From an uncultured Alistipes sp. (GTDB lineage Bacteria; Bacteroidota; Bacteroidia; Bacteroidales; Rikenellaceae): DNA of 64,000 nucleotides. Positions 48,093-56,976 of this stretch are shown piece by piece. Where the stretch lies: assembly GCA_900541585.1 (NCBI GenBank), contig UQKD01000006.1, positions 92,431 through 156,430 of the forward strand, given 5' to 3'. Position 1 is the stretch's first letter. Each line of letters starts with the position of its first letter. The translations under genes were made by a program, and so were the position numbers. The notes beneath the pieces were generated by a model. The model was not told the origin of the DNA, made no database searches, and saw only the letters and a list, made by a program, of their open reading frames with translations.

Positions 48093-49004
48093 CTATTCGA
48101 TTATTCCGATTATGTCACTCAATTTTTCAATGCCCAGCCGCTCCATTTCGCCGGGCAGCGCCTCGACGATCTCCTTCGAGGCATAGGGATTCACGAGGTT
48201 CGCGGCTCCGACCTGCACGGCCGTGGCCCCGGCCATCATCATCTCGATAACGTCGCGGGCCGTCGTGACGCCGCCGCACCCCATCACGGGAATCCGGCAC
48301 GCCCGGGCAACCTGATAGACCATCCGCAGCGCAACGGGGAAAACCGCGGCGCCCGAGAATCCGCCCATCGTGTTGGCGACGACCGGACGGCGCCGGGCGA
48401 CGTCGATACGCATGCCCAGCAGCGTATTGATCAGGCAGATGCCGTCGGCCCCCGCCTCCTCGCACGCCCGGGCGATCGCGACGATGTCCGTCACGTTGGG
48501 CGAGAGTTTGATGAAGACGGGCTTCGTCGTCACGGCCTTCACGGCGCGCGTCACCTCGGCGGCGGCGTCCGGGCAGGTCCCGAACGACATGCCCCCGTGC
48601 CGCACGTTGGGACACGAGACATTGACCTCGATCAGCCCCACCTGCTCCTGCTTGTCGATACGCTCGCAGCAATAGGCATATTCCTCGACCGAGAAACCCG
48701 ATATATTGGCGATGACGGGTTTTCGGAAGAAGGTTTTCAACCGCGGCAGCTCCTCGCGGATCACGGCGTCGATGCCTGGGTTCTGCAACCCCACGGCATT
48801 GATCATCCCCGCACCGCACTCGGCGATGCGCGGCGTGGGATTGCCGAAGCGCGCCTCGCGCGTCGTGCCCTTGAACGAGAACGACCCGAGGACGTTGATG
48901 TCATAGAACTCGCGGAACTCGTTGCCGTAGCCGAAGGTTCCGCTGGCCGGGACGACCGGATTGTCCAGCCCGAGGCCGCACAGTTCGACCGATGTGTCTA
49001 CCAT
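48093..49004 (-). CDS. pyrD: Dihydroorotate dehydrogenase, class 1B catalytic subunit
   Basis: The 303-residue FMN protein oxidises dihydroorotate to orotate. Blocks are [33 protein letters not shown] with the catalytic Cys of class 1 enzymes, and [23 protein letters not shown] 49004 overlaps the end of pyrK by seven bases. The presence of pyrK upstream shows the NAD-linked class 1B form. Confidence 0.96.
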   Translation of the reverse strand: MVDTSVELCGLGLDNPVVPASGTFGYGNEFREFYDINVLGSFSFKGTTREARFGNPTPRIAECGAGMINAVGLQNPGIDAVIREELPRLKTFFRKPVIANISGFSVEEYAYCCERIDKQEQVGLIEVNVSCPNVRHGGMSFGTCPDAAAEVTRAVKAVTTKPVFIKLSPNVTDIVAIARACEEAGADGICLINTLLGMRIDVARRRPVVANTMGGFSGAAVFPVALRMVYQVARACRIPVMGCGGVTTARDVIEMMMAGATAVQVGAANLVNPYASKEIVEALPGEMERLGIEKLSDIIGIIE

Positions 49005-49738
49005 ATGATCTCTCCTTTCTCCAAAACAGGTCCCTCCTTGCAGATGCGTTTGTAGCCGTATTTGGTCTTGCACGAACAGCCCATGCAGGCGCCGAATCCG
49101 CATCCCATGCGCTCCTCGAACGACAGCTGGCCGTCCTGCTCCACGGCGTTGTAGAGCGCATGGAGCATCGGCAGCGGCCCGCAGGCGTAAAAGTAATCGA
49201 AATCCATCTCCCGTTCGGCGATGGCCGTGGTGACGAAGCCCCCGACGCCCCGCGAACCGTCGACCGTCGAGACGGCGACCTCGCAGCCCAGTGCGCGGAA
49301 CTCCTCCTCGTAGAAGACCTCCGAGGCGGTGTTGAAACCCAGCACCACCTGCACGGGTTTTCCTTCGGCAAGGAGCCGTTTCGCCAAGTTGTAGAGCGGC
49401 GGCACACCCACGCCGCCCCCGACCAACAGGGGTCTCCGCGCGTTGTTCTTCGTCGAGAAGCCGTTGCCGAGGCCCGTCAGCAGGTCGAGCGTTTCGCCCG
49501 GCCGCATGCGGCTCATCTGCTCCGTTCCCCCGCCCACGACCTTGTAGATCAGCACAATCGAGCGATCATCGTAATCACAGACCGAGATAGGGCGCCGCAA
49601 GTACCTGCCTTCCAGCGCGATATTGACGAACTGCCCCGGCGCCGCGATCCACTGCGTGTCGCCCGCAAGGGTCATCCGCCACACCGCGTCGGTGAGCGGC
49701 TCGTTCGTGAGAATCCTATATATGCCTTTCTTATACAT
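48998..49738 (-). CDS. pyrK: Dihydroorotate dehydrogenase electron-transfer subunit
   Basis: This protein of about 246 residues is the FAD and [2Fe-2S] partner of PyrD. It has the FAD site LEGRYLRRPISVCDYD, the NAD site LLVGGGVGVPPLYNLAKRL, and the cluster ligands in CGFGACMGCSCKT plus a later Cys. ATG 49738 gives the canonical start MYKKGIYRIL; the frame 13 codons longer runs into the repeat. It passes electrons from dihydroorotate to NAD. Confidence 0.96.
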   Translation of the reverse strand: MYKKGIYRILTNEPLTDAVWRMTLAGDTQWIAAPGQFVNIALEGRYLRRPISVCDYDDRSIVLIYKVVGGGTEQMSRMRPGETLDLLTGLGNGFSTKNNARRPLLVGGGVGVPPLYNLAKRLLAEGKPVQVVLGFNTASEVFYEEEFRALGCEVAVSTVDGSRGVGGFVTTAIAEREMDFDYFYACGPLPMLHALYNAVEQDGQLSFEERMGCGFGACMGCSCKTKYGYKRICKEGPVLEKGEIIW

Positions 49739-49748
49739 TCTTTTTTCA

Positions 49749-49880
49749 GCACTTTTGATCCGGCAAAAGTGCCACAAAACCGGCCGACGATCACCTTCGC
49801 CTACTTCATGCGACCTAACGCTGGAAACGGGCGCCTATTCGCGGGTTTGCAAGCAAACCGGCCCCGTTTCCCGCGCTTTT
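49749..49880. repeat. Repeat family B, copy 2
   Basis: The hairpin GCACTTTTG-ATCCGG-CAAAAGTGC (49749-49772) is followed by CGACCTAACGCTGG and GCGCTTTTAG. The same two parts, in the same order and near the same spacing, occur at 29089-29232. It lies between carB and pyrK. Confidence 0.55.
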
Positions 49881-49964
49881 AGTCCGCATTCCATTGACGG
49901 CTCCGGCATCTTGTCGGGATCAATTTATTTTGCGCAATTCTATTATACCGACCGTCCGGAGCGT

Positions 49965-50047
49965 ACGCCATCTCCCTCCCTGAGGGAGGGCCGGGGTGGG
50001 GTCAGACTTGTAAATGACGCCGAAGGCGGCAACAACAGCGGTCGGAA
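49965..50047 (-). repeat. Repeat family A, copy 4 (inverted)
   Basis: Read on the minus strand, it gives GCTTCCGACCGCTG, CGGCGTCATTTACAAGTCTGACC and the hairpin CCCTCCCTCAGGGAGGG. The first half matches copy 2 almost base for base. The orientation is opposite to copies 1-3 in the plus-strand frame. Confidence 0.7.
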
Positions 50048-50077
50048 GCAACGGTACGGCAAAGTATAATATACCGT

Positions 50078-53000
50078 TTACTTTGAATCGATCGTCGAAA
50101 CCCGCAGCGTGATCTCTTCCAGCACATCCAGCAGCACCTTCACCGTCTCCAATGCCGTGAAGACCGTCACGTTGTTCTCGACGGCCGTGCGGCGGATTTC
50201 GTAACCGTCCAGACGCGTATTGTGCTGGTTGATGTCGATGGTGTTGATCACGTAGCTGACATGTCCCTGACGCAGCGCCTCGATGATCTCGTTGCTGCCC
50301 TCGTTGAGCTTGCGGCGCGTACGGGTGCGGATGCCGTGCGCCCGCAGGAACTCGGCGGTCCCGGTCGTCGCCTCGATGTTGAAGCCCAGGTCGTAGAAGC
50401 GCTTCACCTGCGGAAGCGCCTGCTCCTTGTCGTGGTCAGCGATCGTCACGAAGATCGTTCCGTAGTTCGAGACATGCATGCCCGTAGCCTGCAACGCCTT
50501 GTAGAGCGCGCGGGTCAATTTGTCGTCATAGCCGATGGCCTCGCCCGTCGATTTCATTTCGGGCGAGAGGTACGAATCCATGCCGCGGATCTTGGCGAAC
50601 GAGAAGGCCGGGGCCTTGACGTACCAGCGCTCCTTCTCCTTGCCGCAGACCCCGGTGATGCCCTGCTCGCGCAGCGACTTGCCCAGGATGACCTGCGTGG
50701 CGATGTGGGCCATCGGAACGCCCGTGGACTTCGAGAGGAAGGGCACGGTGCGCGACGAACGCGGGTTGACCTCGATGACATAGACGTCGTCCTCGCCGGC
50801 GACGATGAACTGGATGTTGTAGAGGCCCACGATGCCGATCCGAAGGCCCAGTTTGACCGTATAGTCGATGATCTTGTCCTTGGCCTTCTGGCTCACGCTG
50901 AAGGTCGGATAGACGCTGATCGAGTCGCCCGAGTGGATACCCGTGTGCTCGACATGCTCCATGATGCCGGGGATGAAGACCTCCTTGCCGTCGCAGATGG
51001 CATCTACCTCCAGCTCCTTGCCCATGATGTAGCGGTCGACCAGCACCGGCTGGTCCACATCGATCTCCACGGCCGTTTGCAGGTAGTGGCGCAGACGCTC
51101 CTCATTCGAGACGATCTGCATGGCGCGGCCGCCCAGCACGTAGCTCGGGCGCACCAGCACCGGATAGCCGATGCGCGCCGCGGCCCGGACGCCCGACTCG
51201 ATGTCGGTCACGGCCTCGGCCTCGGGCTGCGGAATCTCCAGCTCCTCCATGATCTTCTCGAAGCAGCCGCGGTCCTCGGCGTTCTTGATCGCCTGCGTGT
51301 CCGTGCCGATGATGGGCACGCCCAGCGCGGAGAGCGGTTCGGCGAGGTTGATGGCCGTCTGTCCGCCGAGCGACACCACGATGGCCTTCGGGTTTTCGAG
51401 GTGGATGACGTTCATCACATCCTCCACGGTCAGCGGCTCGAAGTAGAGCTTGTCACTGGTGGTATAGTCGGTCGAGACGGTTTCAGGGTTGTTGTTGATG
51501 ATGATGGCCTCATAGCCCGCCGCACGGATCGACCAGATGGCGTGCACGGTCGAATAGTCGAATTCGACGCCCTGGCCGATGCGGATCGGGCCGGAACCGA
51601 GCACGATGATCTTCTCCTTCGGGCTGACGATCGACTCGTTTTCCTCCTCGTAGGTCGAGTAGAAATAGGGCACGTAGGAGGCGAACTCGCTGGCGCAGGT
51701 GTCGATCATCTTGTAGACCGGGAAGATGCCGTTCTTCTCGCGCAGGCGGTACATTTCGCTTTGCGAAAGGCCCCACAGCTGGCCGATGTACTTGTCGCTG
51801 AAGCCCATGCGCTTGGCGGCGCGGAGCGTCTCGATGTCCATCGGGTGTGCGCGGACGACGTTTTCGAACTCGACGATGTTCTTGAATTTCTCCAGGAAGA
51901 ACATGTCGATCTTCGTCTTGTCGTAGATCAGCGCCAGGTCGACGCCGCCCCGGATCAGCTGGCTGACGGCATAGAGCCGGTCGTCGGTCCCCTCCTTGAT
52001 ATAGGCGAGCAGGTCGTCGTTCGACCATTTGTCGAATTTCTTGTGGTAGATGTGGCAGACGCCCGTTTCGAGCGAACGCACGGCTTTCAGCAGCGACTCC
52101 TCCATCGTGCGCCCGATGGACATCACTTCGCCCGTGGCCTTCATCTGCGTGCCGAGCTTGTTCGAGGCGTCGGAGAACTTGTCGAAGGGGAAACGGGCGA
52201 CCTTCGTCACGATGTAGTCCAGCGTCGGTTCGAACGAAGCCGGCGTATTGGCGATCCGGATTTCGTCGAGCGTGAGTCCCACGGCGATCTTCGCGCTGAC
52301 ACGTGCTATGGGATAGCCCGAAGCCTTCGACGCCAGGGCCGAGGAGCGCGACACGCGGGGATTGACCTCGATCAGATAGTATTTGAACGAGAGGGGGTCG
52401 AGTGCGAACTGCACGTTGCAGCCGCCCTCGATCTTCAGCTCGCGGATGATCTTCAGCGCCGAGTCGCGCAACATCTGGAACTCCTTGTTGGTGAGCGTCT
52501 GGCTCGGGGCAACGACGATCGAGTCGCCGGTGTGGATGCCCACCGGGTCGATGTTCTCCATGCAGCAGATGCAGATGGCCGTGTCGTTGCTGTCGCGCAT
52601 CACCTCGTACTCGATCTCCTTGTAGCCCTTGATGCTCTTCTCGACGAGCACCTGGTGCACGGGCGAAAGCGAAAGGGCGTTGCGCATCATCTCGCGCAGT
52701 TCGGCCTCGTCGTCGGCGAAACCGCCGCCCGTGCCGCCCAGCGTGAAGGCAGGACGCAGCACCACCGGATAGCCGATTTTCTCGGCCACCGTGACGGCCT
52801 CCTCGATCGACATGGCGATATGCGAAGGAAGCACCGGCTCGCCCAGCGACTCGCACAGCTCCTTGAACAGCTCGCGGTCCTCGGCGCGCTCGATCGACTC
52901 GAACGACGTACCCAGGATTTCGACCTGGCACTCTTTCAGAATGCCCTTCTTGGCCAGCTGCACGGCGAGGTTCAGGCCCGTCTGTCCGCCCAGCCCCGGG

Positions 53001-53260
53001 ACGATGGCGTCGGGGCGCTCGAAGCGGATGATCTTGGCGACGTATTCCAGCGTCAGCGGCTCCATGTAGACTTTGTCCGCGATGTGCGTGTCGGTCATGA
53101 TGGTAGCGGGGTTCGAGTTGGCGAGGATCACCTCGTAACCCTCCTCCTTGAGCGCGAGGCACGCCTGCGTACCCGCATAGTCGAACTCGGCGGCCTGTCC
53201 GATGACGATGGGACCCGAACCGATGACCAGAACCTTCTTGATATCTCTTCTCCTAGGCAT
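50078..53260 (-). CDS. carB: Carbamoyl-phosphate synthase, large subunit
   Basis: The 1060-residue protein consists of two homologous ATP-grasp halves (about 1-545 and 546-930), each with the block GSGPIRIGQ or [17 protein letters not shown], and a C-terminal MGS-like allosteric domain (about 930-1060). Two ATP molecules are used to make carbamoyl phosphate from bicarbonate and ammonia. Other clear blocks are [17 protein letters not shown] and [17 protein letters not shown]. Its start overlaps the carA stop by eight bases. Confidence 0.97.
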   Translation of the reverse strand: MPRRRDIKKVLVIGSGPIVIGQAAEFDYAGTQACLALKEEGYEVILANSNPATIMTDTHIADKVYMEPLTLEYVAKIIRFERPDAIVPGLGGQTGLNLAVQLAKKGILKECQVEILGTSFESIERAEDRELFKELCESLGEPVLPSHIAMSIEEAVTVAEKIGYPVVLRPAFTLGGTGGGFADDEAELREMMRNALSLSPVHQVLVEKSIKGYKEIEYEVMRDSNDTAICICCMENIDPVGIHTGDSIVVAPSQTLTNKEFQMLRDSALKIIRELKIEGGCNVQFALDPLSFKYYLIEVNPRVSRSSALASKASGYPIARVSAKIAVGLTLDEIRIANTPASFEPTLDYIVTKVARFPFDKFSDASNKLGTQMKATGEVMSIGRTMEESLLKAVRSLETGVCHIYHKKFDKWSNDDLLAYIKEGTDDRLYAVSQLIRGGVDLALIYDKTKIDMFFLEKFKNIVEFENVVRAHPMDIETLRAAKRMGFSDKYIGQLWGLSQSEMYRLREKNGIFPVYKMIDTCASEFASYVPYFYSTYEEENESIVSPKEKIIVLGSGPIRIGQGVEFDYSTVHAIWSIRAAGYEAIIINNNPETVSTDYTTSDKLYFEPLTVEDVMNVIHLENPKAIVVSLGGQTAINLAEPLSALGVPIIGTDTQAIKNAEDRGCFEKIMEELEIPQPEAEAVTDIESGVRAAARIGYPVLVRPSYVLGGRAMQIVSNEERLRHYLQTAVEIDVDQPVLVDRYIMGKELEVDAICDGKEVFIPGIMEHVEHTGIHSGDSISVYPTFSVSQKAKDKIIDYTVKLGLRIGIVGLYNIQFIVAGEDDVYVIEVNPRSSRTVPFLSKSTGVPMAHIATQVILGKSLREQGITGVCGKEKERWYVKAPAFSFAKIRGMDSYLSPEMKSTGEAIGYDDKLTRALYKALQATGMHVSNYGTIFVTIADHDKEQALPQVKRFYDLGFNIEATTGTAEFLRAHGIRTRTRRKLNEGSNEIIEALRQGHVSYVINTIDINQHNTRLDGYEIRRTAVENNVTVFTALETVKVLLDVLEEITLRVSTIDSK

Positions 53261-54344
53261 TTTTGTGCTCCTCCATTATTTTTGTGAACTTCTTGAACAA
53301 ATAGGCGCTGTCCTGCGGACCCGAAGCGCTCTCGGGGTGGTATTGCATCGAGAAAACCCGGTCGGCGACACACTCCACGCCCTCGGCCGTGCCGTCGAGC
53401 AGGTTGACGTGCGTCAGCGTAAGCCCCGTGCCGGCGAGCGAATCGACATCCACGGCGTAGCTGTGGTTCTGGCTCGTGATTTCGAGTTTTCCCGTCACGA
53501 GGTTCTTCACCGGGTGGTTGGCACCGCGGTGGCCGAACTTCATCTTGAAGGTCCGGGCGCCGTAGGCCAGCGAAATCAGCTGGTGACCCATGCAGATTCC
53601 GAAGATGGGCAGTTTGCCGCGGAGCTGCTTCACCAGTTCGATCACCGGCGTCACGTCCTCGGGGTTGCCGGGTCCGTTCGAAAGCACCAGCCCGTCGGGA
53701 TGAAAGGCCATGATCTCCTCCACGGTGGAGTCATACGGCATGACGGTCACGTTGCACCCTACGCGGTTCAGCAGACGGATGATGTTGTACTTGATACCGC
53801 AGTCGACGGCCACGACGTCGTACTTGTGGTTGGGGACACGCGACATCCAGCGCTTGCGGCAGCTCACGCGCGGAACCATGTCGTGCGGCGTGACGTATTC
53901 ACCCAGTTTGCGCATGGCCTCCTCGCGGGGAGTCGCAACGTCGGTGATGAGCACCTTCTGGGTTCCTTCGTCGCGGATGATGCGCGTCAGGGCACGGGTG
54001 TCCACGCCCCAGATAGCCGGAATGTCGTGCTCCTCGAAGACTTCGTTGAGCGTCTTCGTATAACGGAAATTCGACGGCGAGTCGTTGTACTCGCGCACGA
54101 TCATGCCGCCGATGGTCGGCGTTTTGGTCTCGTAGTCCTCGTCGGCCATACCGTAGTTGCCGATCAGCGGGTAGGTCATCACGACCATCTGATCCGTGTA
54201 CGACGGATCGGACATGATCTCCTGATACCCCACCATCGAGGTATTGAAGACGATCTCGTTGATGGCCTCGCGGTCGGCACCGAAACCGTATCCGTAGAAC
54301 TCGCGGCCGTTCTCCAAGACAATTTTTTTCGTAAATGCTTTCAT
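53253..54344 (-). CDS. carA: Carbamoyl-phosphate synthase, small subunit
   Basis: The 363-residue glutaminase subunit delivers ammonia to CarB. The catalytic Cys is in [16 protein letters not shown], and the His/Glu partners in [12 protein letters not shown]. The N-terminal domain starts [16 protein letters not shown]. It overlaps carB and follows pyrC closely. Confidence 0.97.
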   Translation of the reverse strand: MKAFTKKIVLENGREFYGYGFGADREAINEIVFNTSMVGYQEIMSDPSYTDQMVVMTYPLIGNYGMADEDYETKTPTIGGMIVREYNDSPSNFRYTKTLNEVFEEHDIPAIWGVDTRALTRIIRDEGTQKVLITDVATPREEAMRKLGEYVTPHDMVPRVSCRKRWMSRVPNHKYDVVAVDCGIKYNIIRLLNRVGCNVTVMPYDSTVEEIMAFHPDGLVLSNGPGNPEDVTPVIELVKQLRGKLPIFGICMGHQLISLAYGARTFKMKFGHRGANHPVKNLVTGKLEITSQNHSYAVDVDSLAGTGLTLTHVNLLDGTAEGVECVADRVFSMQYHPESASGPQDSAYLFKKFTKIMEEHKNA

Positions 54345-54365
54345 CCTTATCTGTTTGATTCGTAG

Positions 54366-55622
54366 TTATCCGTTATAAACCTCTTTGCCGCCGACCACCG
54401 TCAGCACGGCGCGCCCCTGCACCTTCCATCCGGCGAAGGGCGTGGCCCGCCCCTTCGAAAGGAACGTCCCGGGGTCAACGGCATACTCCGCCCCGAGATC
54501 CAGCACCGCAAAATCGGCGGCATCGCCCACCTCCACGCCCCCTTCGAGCGCGAAGATCCGGCGGGGATTCACCGACATCAGCGCGACGAGCCTTTCGAGG
54601 GTGATCACCCCCTCCAGCACGAGGTATTTGTACAACAACGGGAAAGCAGTCTCAAGCCCCACGATGCCCATGGCGCTCCCGGCCAGTCCGCGCGCCTTCT
54701 CGGCGGCGGTATGGGGCGCATGGTCCGTGGCGATGACCTCGATCGTGCCGTCGGCAATGCCCTCCAGAAGCGCCCGGCGGTCGGCGCGGCTCCGCAGCGG
54801 CGGGTTCATCTTGAAGCAGCCCTCCTCCCGGAGGTCCTCGTCGCACAGCAGCAGGTAGTGCGGCGCCGTCTCGCAGCTCACTTTCAGCCCTTTGGCCCTG
54901 GCCTGCCGCACCAAATCGACGCTCTCCTTCGTGGAGACGTGACAGACATGGTACTGGCAGCCGGTCTTCTCCGCGAGCGCGATGTCGCGTTCCACCTGCC
55001 GCCATTCGCTCTCGGAACAGATACCCTTGTGTCCGTGCTCGCGGCAGTAGACCCCGTCGTGGATGTAGCCCCCGCGCAGCAGGTCGTCGACTTCGCAGTG
55101 GGCCACTATGGGCTTGCCCACGGCGGCGGCCCGGCGCATCGCCTCCTCCATCAGGGCGTCCGACTGCACGCCGCGGCCGTCGTCGGAGAATCCGACCACC
55201 TCCGGGGCGAGGGCCGCGAAATCGACCAGTTCGCCGCACCCGCGCTGGCCCATCGTGATCGTGCCGTAGGGTTTCACGCGCACCACGGCGTCGCGGCGGA
55301 TGATCTCCAGCTGCCCGCCGAGCGTCGCCGGCGTATCGGGCGCAGGGTTCAGGTTGGGCATCGAGCAGACCGTGGTATACCCCCCGCAGGCCGCGGCGGC
55401 CGTACCCGTCGCGATGGTCTCCTTCTGCGGGAAGCCCGGCTCGCGCAGGTGCACATGCACGTCGACCAGCCCCGGCACGAGGTGCCGCCCCTCGAGGTCC
55501 ACCACCCGGTCGCCCGGCCGCGGCTCCCCGGCGGCCGCGATGCGGCCCCCTTCGACGGCGATCAGCCCCGGCTCGAAACGGCCGTTGCGGAAAATTTTCG
55601 CGTTGGTGTAAAATGTCTTCAT
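54366..55622 (-). CDS. pyrC: Dihydroorotase
   Basis: This protein of about 418 residues cyclises carbamoyl-aspartate. Metal ligands are in VDVHVHLREPGFPQKE, HCEVDDLL and CHVSTKES, with ATDHAPHTAAEKA near the C-terminal third. ATG 55622 follows the U tract of the attenuator-like terminator by 14 bases. The longer frame to 55655 runs through the terminator and is rejected. It is the first structural gene of the pyrimidine cluster. The length is of the long class I type. Confidence 0.96.
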   Translation of the reverse strand: MKTFYTNAKIFRNGRFEPGLIAVEGGRIAAAGEPRPGDRVVDLEGRHLVPGLVDVHVHLREPGFPQKETIATGTAAAACGGYTTVCSMPNLNPAPDTPATLGGQLEIIRRDAVVRVKPYGTITMGQRGCGELVDFAALAPEVVGFSDDGRGVQSDALMEEAMRRAAAVGKPIVAHCEVDDLLRGGYIHDGVYCREHGHKGICSESEWRQVERDIALAEKTGCQYHVCHVSTKESVDLVRQARAKGLKVSCETAPHYLLLCDEDLREEGCFKMNPPLRSRADRRALLEGIADGTIEVIATDHAPHTAAEKARGLAGSAMGIVGLETAFPLLYKYLVLEGVITLERLVALMSVNPRRIFALEGGVEVGDAADFAVLDLGAEYAVDPGTFLSKGRATPFAGWKVQGRAVLTVVGGKEVYNG

Positions 55623-55636
55623 TCGTCGCTGGACAC

Positions 55637-55667
55637 AAAAAAATAGGGCAACCAAAACAGTTACCCT
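55637..55667 (-). terminator. Attenuator-like terminator ahead of pyrC
   Basis: On the minus strand an 8-bp stem (AGGGTAAC and GTTGCCCT, with one G-U pair) and a seven-base loop are followed by A and seven T. The leader stop codon TAA is inside the 5' arm. It lies only 14 bases before the pyrC start. Confidence 0.85.
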
Positions 55668-55768
55668 AATAAAACAACAATACCCAAATCCGTCGGAGAC
55701 TGGAAACCCGACCAGTAATCCTGCTGCCAGAACGCTTGCGCCGATGCTATGTTGGGTTTACAATTCAT
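55661..55768 (-). CDS. 35-codon leader ORF of the pyrimidine operon
   Basis: ATG 55768 to TAA 55661-55663 gives 35 residues, starting MNCKPNIASAQAF and ending GIVVLLG. The last seven codons before GGG (55667-55687) contain 13 U in 21 bases. The stop lies in the first arm of the terminator stem. A promoter is about 28 bases upstream. This is the arrangement of E. coli pyrBI, where a ribosome close behind the polymerase prevents terminator folding when UTP is scarce. The peptide is probably a regulatory leader rather than a functional protein. Confidence 0.7.
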   Translation of the reverse strand: MNCKPNIASAQAFWQQDYWSGFQSPTDLGIVVLLG

Positions 55769-55796
55769 AGGATTCAGGTGTCACTATAATTGTGCA

Positions 55797-55828
55797 CAAA
55801 GATAGGGCATTTTCGCCGCCCCTGCAAA
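55797..55828 (-). promoter_or_regulatory. Promoter of the pyrimidine operon
   Basis: On the minus strand TTTG (55828-55825), 20 bases, then TATCTTTG (55804-55797) form an exact consensus. The leader transcript would be about 165-170 bases up to pyrC. No PyrR-binding motif was recognised. Confidence 0.8.
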
Positions 55829-55965
55829 ACTTTTCCGGAAATTTTTTTCAACATTCCGTGCACATCACGCCGCCCGCACGCCGTATGCGGCGGTCCGAAA
55901 GGCGCATGTCCGCAGATTCCGGCACGCCAGGCCCCGTCATTCCGGAACCGCCCGCCCCGGGCGGT

Positions 55966-56739
55966 CTACCGTACAATGACCAGGTCGACGCCCGCTTCCT
56001 CGATGATCGAGATCATCGGTTCGGGAACCCGCTCGTCGGTGACGATCACGTCGATGTCCTCCAGCGCGCAGATGCGGCCGAAACCGCGCTGCCCGAATTT
56101 CGACGAGTCGGCCAGCACGATGACCTGCGAGGCGGCGCGCATCATCCGCCGCGTGAGTTTCGCCTCGTCGATCGTCGAGGTCGTGATGCCGTGCTCGGGG
56201 TCGATGCCGTCCACCCCGAAGAAGACCTTTGAGCAGATGCAGTCGTCCAGTTCGCGCGCGGCCTCCTCGCCAAGCACCGACAGCGACTTCTTGTGCACCG
56301 AGCCGCCCAGCTGCACGACGTTGACGTTCTCCGACTCGTTCAGCAGTACACCCAGCCGCAGGAACGGCGTGACGATGTTCAGGTGATGCCACATGCGCAT
56401 CTTGATCTCCTCGGCGAAGGCGTAAACGGTCGATCCCGAGGCCACGATGATCGAGTCGGTCTCGCCGAGCATCTCCACCGCACGCTGGGCGATGCGCCGC
56501 TTGGCGTCGCGATTGATGTTGTCCTTCACGTGCACGTCGAGGTCCGCAACGTGGGGATTGGCCGGACGCGCGCTGCCGTGCACCTTATATAATAAGCCTT
56601 TGCTTTCGAGAATCTTGATATCCTTGCGGATGGTCACCTTCGTAACGCCCAGTTCGTTGGCAACGTCGGTAATCCGGACGAAACCGTGCTTGTTCAGGCT
56701 GTCGAGAATGTATTTGTGCCGTTCGGCAATACTCAACAT
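55966..56739 (-). CDS. DeoR/GlpR-family transcriptional regulator
   Basis: The 257-residue protein has an N-terminal winged helix (RHKYILDSLNKHGFVRITD, then ELGVTKVTIRKDIKILESKG) and the DeoR C-terminal sugar-phosphate sensor domain (about 75-250). Sensor blocks are DSIIVASGSTVYAFA and KVFFGVDGIDPEHGITT. DeoR proteins usually respond to phosphorylated sugars or glycerol phosphate. The adjacent transporter and G1P dehydrogenase genes suggest a GlpR-like role. Its own promoter carries a palindrome, consistent with autoregulation. Confidence 0.93.
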   Translation of the reverse strand: MLSIAERHKYILDSLNKHGFVRITDVANELGVTKVTIRKDIKILESKGLLYKVHGSARPANPHVADLDVHVKDNINRDAKRRIAQRAVEMLGETDSIIVASGSTVYAFAEEIKMRMWHHLNIVTPFLRLGVLLNESENVNVVQLGGSVHKKSLSVLGEEAARELDDCICSKVFFGVDGIDPEHGITTSTIDEAKLTRRMMRAASQVIVLADSSKFGQRGFGRICALEDIDVIVTDERVPEPMISIIEEAGVDLVIVR

Positions 56740-56846
56740 ATCGGTTGTTTTTTAAAGAGTTAAACAGCAACGATACAAAAAAAAGGAACGGAGGGTTCCA
56801 AAACCGGATAACATGCGGTCCGGCAAAACGTTCCAACCTCCCAAAA

Positions 56847-56894
56847 ATGTCGTTACGACATCAAAGATAAGAAAAAGTTTTCTTTTATCACAAA
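56847..56894 (-). promoter_or_regulatory. Regulator promoter with palindromic operator
   Basis: On the minus strand TTTG (56894-56891), 21 bases, TATCTTTG (56869-56862), then at once the palindrome ATGTCGT-A-ACGACAT (56861-56847). The 16 bases TGTCGTAACGACATTT are identical to those at 6400-6415 and lie in the same position relative to the -7 box. This suggests a repressor site over the start of transcription. Confidence 0.7.
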
Positions 56895-56927
56895 AAAAGG
56901 GTCCGAAACCCGTCACGGGCCGGACCC
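56892..56927 (-). terminator. Terminator after the transporter gene
   Basis: On the minus strand GGGTCCG and CGGACCC enclose a smaller CCCGT-GACGGG-type hairpin and are followed by seven T. The T run overlaps the -33 box of the regulator promoter. Confidence 0.8.
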
Positions 56928-56976
56928 TCCCGGGCCGAAGTCCGTATCATCATCTAAAATGGAACCTTCAATTCCC

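Noticed and set aside
50222..53287. A 1021-codon plus-strand frame opposite carB
   Set aside because: It is the antisense shadow of carB, which has all family motifs.
55623..55800. PyrR-binding loop in the pyrC leader
   Set aside because: The conserved PyrR loop sequence was not recognised, so a UTP-sensitive, translation-coupled mechanism is the better fit.
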